From contig JAITTH010000048.1 of NCBI GenBank assembly GCA_031287295.1, positions 1 through 25,901 on the forward strand: a stretch of 25,901 bases of DNA, written 5' to 3'. Within the stretch, counting starts at the first letter, position 1, and each line of letters begins with the position of its first letter. The notes beneath the pieces were generated by a model. The model was not told the DNA's origin. It did not search any database and was given only the letters and a program-made list of their open reading frames with translations. Origin of the DNA: Eubacteriales Family XIII. Incertae Sedis bacterium. GTDB lineage: Bacteria; Bacillota; Clostridia; Peptostreptococcales; Anaerovoracaceae. The position numbers were made by a program, and so were the translations under genes. Shown one piece after another: positions 22,981 through 25,901 of this stretch.

Positions 22981-23019
22981 TTGGAATTTTTGTTTCTACT
23001 GGATTTTACAAAATTCCAA
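22981..23019 (+). repeat. 10-bp perfect inverted repeat in the lipoprotein leader
   Basis: TTGGAATTTT (22981-22990) and AAAATTCCAA (23010-23019) are exact complements with a 19-nt loop. It falls about 20 nt after the predicted transcription start and about 70 nt before the ATG. No T-run follows, so it is not a plain terminator. Operator or RNA stem are both possible. Confidence 0.5.
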
Positions 23020-23087
23020 GTTATCCTCACTGGATCTTGAACACCGGATGTTCCATGTGAGTCGTTTTTTATAATGAGAGGGAACCC

Positions 23088-24062
23088 ATGCGATTTTTAC
23101 ATCGCGAAAATGCAAATAAACTCATTCTTTGCTGTATTTTAATTTTCTTTCTTGTTGGTTGCTCAGGAGGCGCACCGTCACTCGCAAAGATTAAAGATGC
23201 GATAAGCGGTTCAGCACTCACAGTAAAGGAAGACCCGAATGCACCACTACGGGACAATACACCGAGGATTGCTTACAATGATGCCCCGGGAGCTGCAGTC
23301 TTTCAAGGCGGCGGTGCTACCGTTGATTATTCGAATGCGTGGGCAGGTTATGTCATGATCTCTTATGGAGGAGACAATCCGAAAATCAAAATACAAATTA
23401 CGCTTGTAGGAGGAGGAACCTACACCTACGATCTTCCCCCAAATACGGGGTATCAGGCATTTCCACTTTCGCAAGGCGCCGGTGCTTATGACATCGCGGT
23501 CTTCACAAATATTGAAGGCGATAAATATGCACAAGCAGCGAGGGGAACCATTGACGCACCGATCTCTGATCCTCTTTCGCCTTTCCTGCATCCGAACATT
23601 TTCTCAAACTTCTCGGACGCATCCGCCTGTGTCTCGATGGCCAGTCAAATCGTTGCGGAGGCCAAGACCGATCTTGGCGCAACAGAACGCATCTTCCAAT
23701 ACATCGTTAAGAACATTAGCTACGATTACGATAAAGCAGCAACCGTCCAGAGTGGCTATATTCCAAACCCTGATGCCACGCTACAAAGTATGAGCGGCAT
23801 TTGCTTTGATTACGCGTCCTTGATGTCTTCCATGTTGCGAAGTCAGGGCATCCCCTGTCAACTTATCGTTGGGTATGCCGGACAGGCCTATCATGCATGG
23901 GTCGCGGTATACTCAAGCCAGAGCGGTGAACTACTCGGCACCATCGAATTCTCGGCAGACAATTGGAATCTTGCCGATCCTACCTTTGCCGCCAGCGGAG
24001 ACAGAGCCGATCCGAACATCATTGGTGACGGAACAAATTACAATCCGATGTATTATTATTGA
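23088..24062 (+). CDS. Lipoprotein with transglutaminase-like cysteine-protease-fold domain
   Basis: 324 residues. The basic N-terminus, a hydrophobic stretch and a lipobox FLVGC with Cys25 indicate lipid anchoring on the outer face of the membrane. Residues 75-160 look like a small beta-rich domain (WAGYVMISYGG, IKIQITLVGGGTYTYDL). The C-terminal transglutaminase-like domain (about 195-300) has a full triad: Cys239 (SGICFDYASLMSSMLRSQGIPC), His269 (YHAWVAVY) and Asp297 (NLADPTF). Such bacterial domains are usually proteases or peptidoglycan-associated enzymes; the substrate is unknown. Translation probably uses AGAGGG 5 nt before the ATG. It lies 82 bp upstream of the GspF-like gene on the same strand with no terminator between them, so a shared role at the cell surface is possible. 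Confidence 0.9.
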   Translation: MRFLHRENANKLILCCILIFFLVGCSGGAPSLAKIKDAISGSALTVKEDPNAPLRDNTPRIAYNDAPGAAVFQGGGATVDYSNAWAGYVMISYGGDNPKIKIQITLVGGGTYTYDLPPNTGYQAFPLSQGAGAYDIAVFTNIEGDKYAQAARGTIDAPISDPLSPFLHPNIFSNFSDASACVSMASQIVAEAKTDLGATERIFQYIVKNISYDYDKAATVQSGYIPNPDATLQSMSGICFDYASLMSSMLRSQGIPCQLIVGYAGQAYHAWVAVYSSQSGELLGTIEFSADNWNLADPTFAASGDRADPNIIGDGTNYNPMYYY

Positions 24063-24111
24063 TAAATTGTTAATTGTTATAAATTGAGTAACGAAAAGAA
24101 AGATAAGGATA

Positions 24112-24117
24112 TATAAT
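24112..24117 (+). promoter_or_regulatory. Possible -10 box before the GspF-like gene
   Basis: TATAAT at 24112-24117 lies 27 bp before the ATG at 24145, which has a strong GGAGG site 8 nt upstream. The nearest -35-like TTGAGT is 22 nt away, so the promoter is weak or false. Read-through from the lipoprotein gene is equally possible. Confidence 0.35.
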
Positions 24118-24144
24118 GATAGTGAAAATTACGGAGGAACTAAG

Positions 24145-25188
24145 ATGAGCAGGAAATCAAATTACCTAGCGGCAGAGGAGTTGTCTGCGTTTTCCGCACA
24201 GCTGGCGCTAACGGTAAAGACGGGCATTCCGCTTTCCGAAAGCATTATAATCCTGCGCGATGACGCAGAAACAGCAGAGGCAAAAAAGCTCTTCGATCTG
24301 ATTCTGGAGTCTTTGGATGTTGGCGAACCGCTTGCGGATGCTTTGCGAAAAACCGGCATGTTCCCCGACTATATGACGCAAATGATTGAAATCGGAGAGG
24401 CATCGGGGCGCTTGGATCAAGTGCTCGATTCGCTGGATCGATATTACGCACGCGAGAGTAGCATTTCAAAAAGCATCCGCAGTGCGGTTACCTACCCTTC
24501 CATCATGCTCTGCATCCTGCTCGCCATCATTTTGGTCTTGGTAATCAAAGTTCTTCCGATCTTTCAACAAGTCTTTGAATCCTTGGGAGGCGAGATGTCT
24601 GCCTTTGCACGTGGCGCAATGACCCTCGGAAACGCCATCAGCAAATATTCGGTTTTCATCATTGTTGCCATTGCGGCATTGGGTCTCATCCTGCTTCTCA
24701 TGCGCCTTATCCCAAGTGGAAGAGCGTCCATGAATCGCGCAATTCAACGAATGTTCAAGAAACTGTCCTCCAAGATGGCATCCGGAAAATTTGCATCGGC
24801 AATGTCTCTCATGCTTGCATCCGGACTCAACTCGGATCGTGCGGTAGAACTTACTTTACCGCTCATGGACAATCCGATTATGCATTCGAAAGTTCAGCAG
24901 CTCAAAGACCTCCTCGACACCGGCGAATCTTTCTCGGAATCCGTTGTTAAAACAGGTATTTTTACAGGAATGGAAGCGCGCATGCTTGTCCTCGGCTTTA
25001 AATCCGGGAGTATCGATGAGGTCATGACAAAAATTTCATCTGACTATCAAACACAGACCGATGAACGCCTCGAAACGCTCATTTCGATTATTGAGCCGAC
25101 CATGGTCGCCATCCTGTGTATTATCGTTGGGCTTATCCTACTGTCGGCAATGCTTCCGCTTCTTGCGGCAATGTCATCCATGGTATAA
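24145..25188 (+). CDS. Type II secretion/type IV pilus inner-membrane platform protein (GspF/PilC family)
   Basis: A 347-residue polytopic membrane protein, the platform on which pilin or pseudopilin subunits are assembled by a cytoplasmic ATPase. Two T2SSF repeats are visible. The first (about 14-135) has AFSAQLALTVKTGIPLSESI, EIGEASGRLDQVLDSL and SIRSAVTYPSIMLCILLAII. The second (about 215-340) has FASAMSLMLASGLNSDRAVEL, GFKSGSIDEVMTKIS and a closing hydrophobic helix. Membrane helices lie at about 118-138, 168-189 and 318-342. It is shorter than the ~400-residue standard because the N-terminal cytoplasmic stretch is reduced. The GGAGG site makes the start secure. No ATPase gene precedes it, which is unusual; pilin-like genes follow. 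Confidence 0.93.
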   Translation: MSRKSNYLAAEELSAFSAQLALTVKTGIPLSESIIILRDDAETAEAKKLFDLILESLDVGEPLADALRKTGMFPDYMTQMIEIGEASGRLDQVLDSLDRYYARESSISKSIRSAVTYPSIMLCILLAIILVLVIKVLPIFQQVFESLGGEMSAFARGAMTLGNAISKYSVFIIVAIAALGLILLLMRLIPSGRASMNRAIQRMFKKLSSKMASGKFASAMSLMLASGLNSDRAVELTLPLMDNPIMHSKVQQLKDLLDTGESFSESVVKTGIFTGMEARMLVLGFKSGSIDEVMTKISSDYQTQTDERLETLISIIEPTMVAILCIIVGLILLSAMLPLLAAMSSMV

Positions 25189-25221
25189 CCCATCGCAGAT
25201 GCTTATATTGAGGCGATTATA

Positions 25222-25569
25222 ATGTTGCACAAAAGAGTTTTTAAATCGAAAAGGACCGGAGGGGCACTGAAACTGCTTTGCTTTATTGTGATCATTGTAG
25301 TGGCCATCATCCTTGTTTGGTTTGCCGTTGGCACCTTGCAAGAAAGCAACGATGAACAACAACTCAAAATCGCAGAATCCGCAATTGCACGTGCAACCAT
25401 CCAGTGCTACGCCTTAGAAGGCCGGTATCCGCCAAGTCTTGATTATCTTACAAAAAACTATGGCGTTACATTGAATACGAAACACTTTGTCTATTACTAT
25501 CAGAGCATCGGGGAAAATCTTATGCCGGATATTCAAGTATTCCCTTTGGAAGGAGCGCTTCGTGGGTAA
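25222..25569 (+). CDS. Small membrane-anchored pilin-like protein
   Basis: 115 residues. The basic N-terminus (KRVFKSKRTGG) is followed by one hydrophobic helix (ALKLLCFIVIIVVAIILVWFAV, about 15-36) and then a soluble part containing ATIQCYALEGRYPPSLDYLTKNYGV, which resembles the early helix-loop of small pseudopilins. A glycine directly precedes the helix (Gly14-Ala15), as at a prepilin cleavage site, but the usual Glu at position +5 is Leu. Processing by a prepilin peptidase is therefore doubtful. The start has GAGG about 8 nt upstream. It sits 33 bp after the GspF-like gene and overlaps the next gene by 8 bp, so it belongs to the same assembly operon. I do not recognise a named family with certainty. 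Confidence 0.72.
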   Translation: MLHKRVFKSKRTGGALKLLCFIVIIVVAIILVWFAVGTLQESNDEQQLKIAESAIARATIQCYALEGRYPPSLDYLTKNYGVTLNTKHFVYYYQSIGENLMPDIQVFPLEGALRG

Positions 25570-25901
25570 AAGACGACATTTTGTAAATCTGTTGTTTACG
25601 GTTACGCTGCTGGGCGTGTTTGCTTTGGCAGCACTTTCCTGCGCAGTAATGGGCGCCAATGTCTATTCACACAACGCAGAGAAGATGCAAAACAATTTCG
25701 ATACGCGTACATCACTCATTTACATCACACAAAAAATTCGGCAATGCCCGGAGGAAAACTTCACGATTGAAAGCGTAGGAAACACGGAGGCTCTCGTACT
25801 CCATGAAACCTACAATGGAATCAATTATGAGTCTTGGTTTTATGTACATGAAGGCGTTTTGCGTGAGCTCATGATTGAAAAAGGAACCGAAGTGAACCTC
25901 G
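25562..25901 (+). CDS. DUF4860-like membrane protein, 3' truncated by window edge
   Basis: 113 codons are visible from a GTG at 25562. AAGGAG lies 6 nt upstream and the start overlaps the preceding gene by 8 bp, which makes this unusual start likely. The product has a basic start (GKRRHFVNL), a hydrophobic helix (LLFTVTLLGVFALAALSCAVMG, about 10-31), then YITQKIRQC near residue 61 and a beta-rich segment ending ESWFYVHEGVLRELMIE. From memory this matches the DUF4860 proteins found beside GspF and pilin-like genes in clostridia, possibly minor pseudopilins. The match is by recollection, not a search. The C-terminus is outside the window. Confidence 0.68.
   Translation, partial: MGKRRHFVNLLFTVTLLGVFALAALSCAVMGANVYSHNAEKMQNNFDTRTSLIYITQKIRQCPEENFTIESVGNTEALVLHETYNGINYESWFYVHEGVLRELMIEKGTEVNL

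Larger units (their letters stand above)
22665..23087. other. 423-bp non-coding region between divergent permease and lipoprotein genes
   Basis: No gene-like frame is visible on either strand. The stretch is AT-rich apart from a short G/C-rich island near 22832-22842. It holds a possible -10 for the permease (22693-22698), a 12-bp inverted repeat (22734-22789), a promoter reading toward the lipoprotein gene (22926-22954), a 10-bp inverted repeat in that gene's leader (22981-23019) and a TATAAT at 23070-23075. The hexamer AAGGAT recurs within 22741-22806 on both strands. I recognise no T-box or named riboswitch. Confidence 0.6.

Noticed and set aside
23039..23053. GAACA/TGTTC hairpin before the lipoprotein gene
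   Set aside because: Only five base pairs with a 5-nt loop; expected by chance in this amount of sequence.

Overview
The window looks like chromosomal DNA from an anaerobic member of the Bacillota (Clostridia/Tissierellia-like). The reasons are strong AGGAG-type ribosome binding sites, a class B sortase, a CymR-like Rrf2 regulator next to mnmA, a Bacillus-type PurF with propeptide and Fe-S cysteines, and a pilus-like locus of the kind found in clostridia. No genus can be named from the sequence alone. I see no insertion sequence, phage gene, CRISPR array, tRNA or rRNA.

Layout. 1-346: C-terminal end of an ABC-F ATPase (+). 375-3338: uvrB followed by a 2-hydroxyacid dehydrogenase (-). uvrB appears to be transcribed without a leader, and a small DtxR-type regulator (3419-3793, +) diverges from it. 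3837-9659: a tightly packed nadE - lysophospholipase-like hydrolase - uvrA operon (-) with a clear promoter. 9780-10742: EamA-family transporter (+), separated by a bidirectional hairpin terminator from an O-acetylhomoserine sulfhydrylase-like gene (10795-12093, -). 12221-13021: sortase B (+), overlapping tail to tail with a methyltransferase (13005-13754, -). The methyltransferase lies downstream of a chemoreceptor whose first membrane helix is encoded in a different frame (13751-15012, -). 15169-17548: Rrf2/CymR-like regulator - mnmA - larE (+), overlapping stop to start, with a 12-bp palindrome over the -10 box. 17551-20966: small membrane protein - pyrG - purF (-). 21132-22664: APC-family amino-acid permease (-) with a good intrinsic terminator. 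22665-23087: a 423-bp non-coding gap with two long-armed inverted repeats and promoter elements. 23088-25901: transglutaminase-like lipoprotein, a GspF/PilC-type membrane protein, a pilin-like protein and a DUF4860-like protein running off the right edge (+).

How they fit together. Excision repair is split over two transcripts (uvrB; uvrA with nadE). Sulfur handling is concentrated in the centre: a sulfhydrylase, a CymR-like regulator, a tRNA thiolase and a sacrificial sulfur transferase. Nucleotide synthesis is represented by pyrG-purF. The right end is the start of a type IV pilus/type II secretion-like assembly that opens with GspF and shows no ATPase inside the window. The points most worth a second look are the two putative leaderless genes, the chemoreceptor split over two frames, the palindromic operator of the sulfur operon (which lacks the usual cysteine desulfurase), and the pilus-like locus with its transglutaminase-like lipoprotein.
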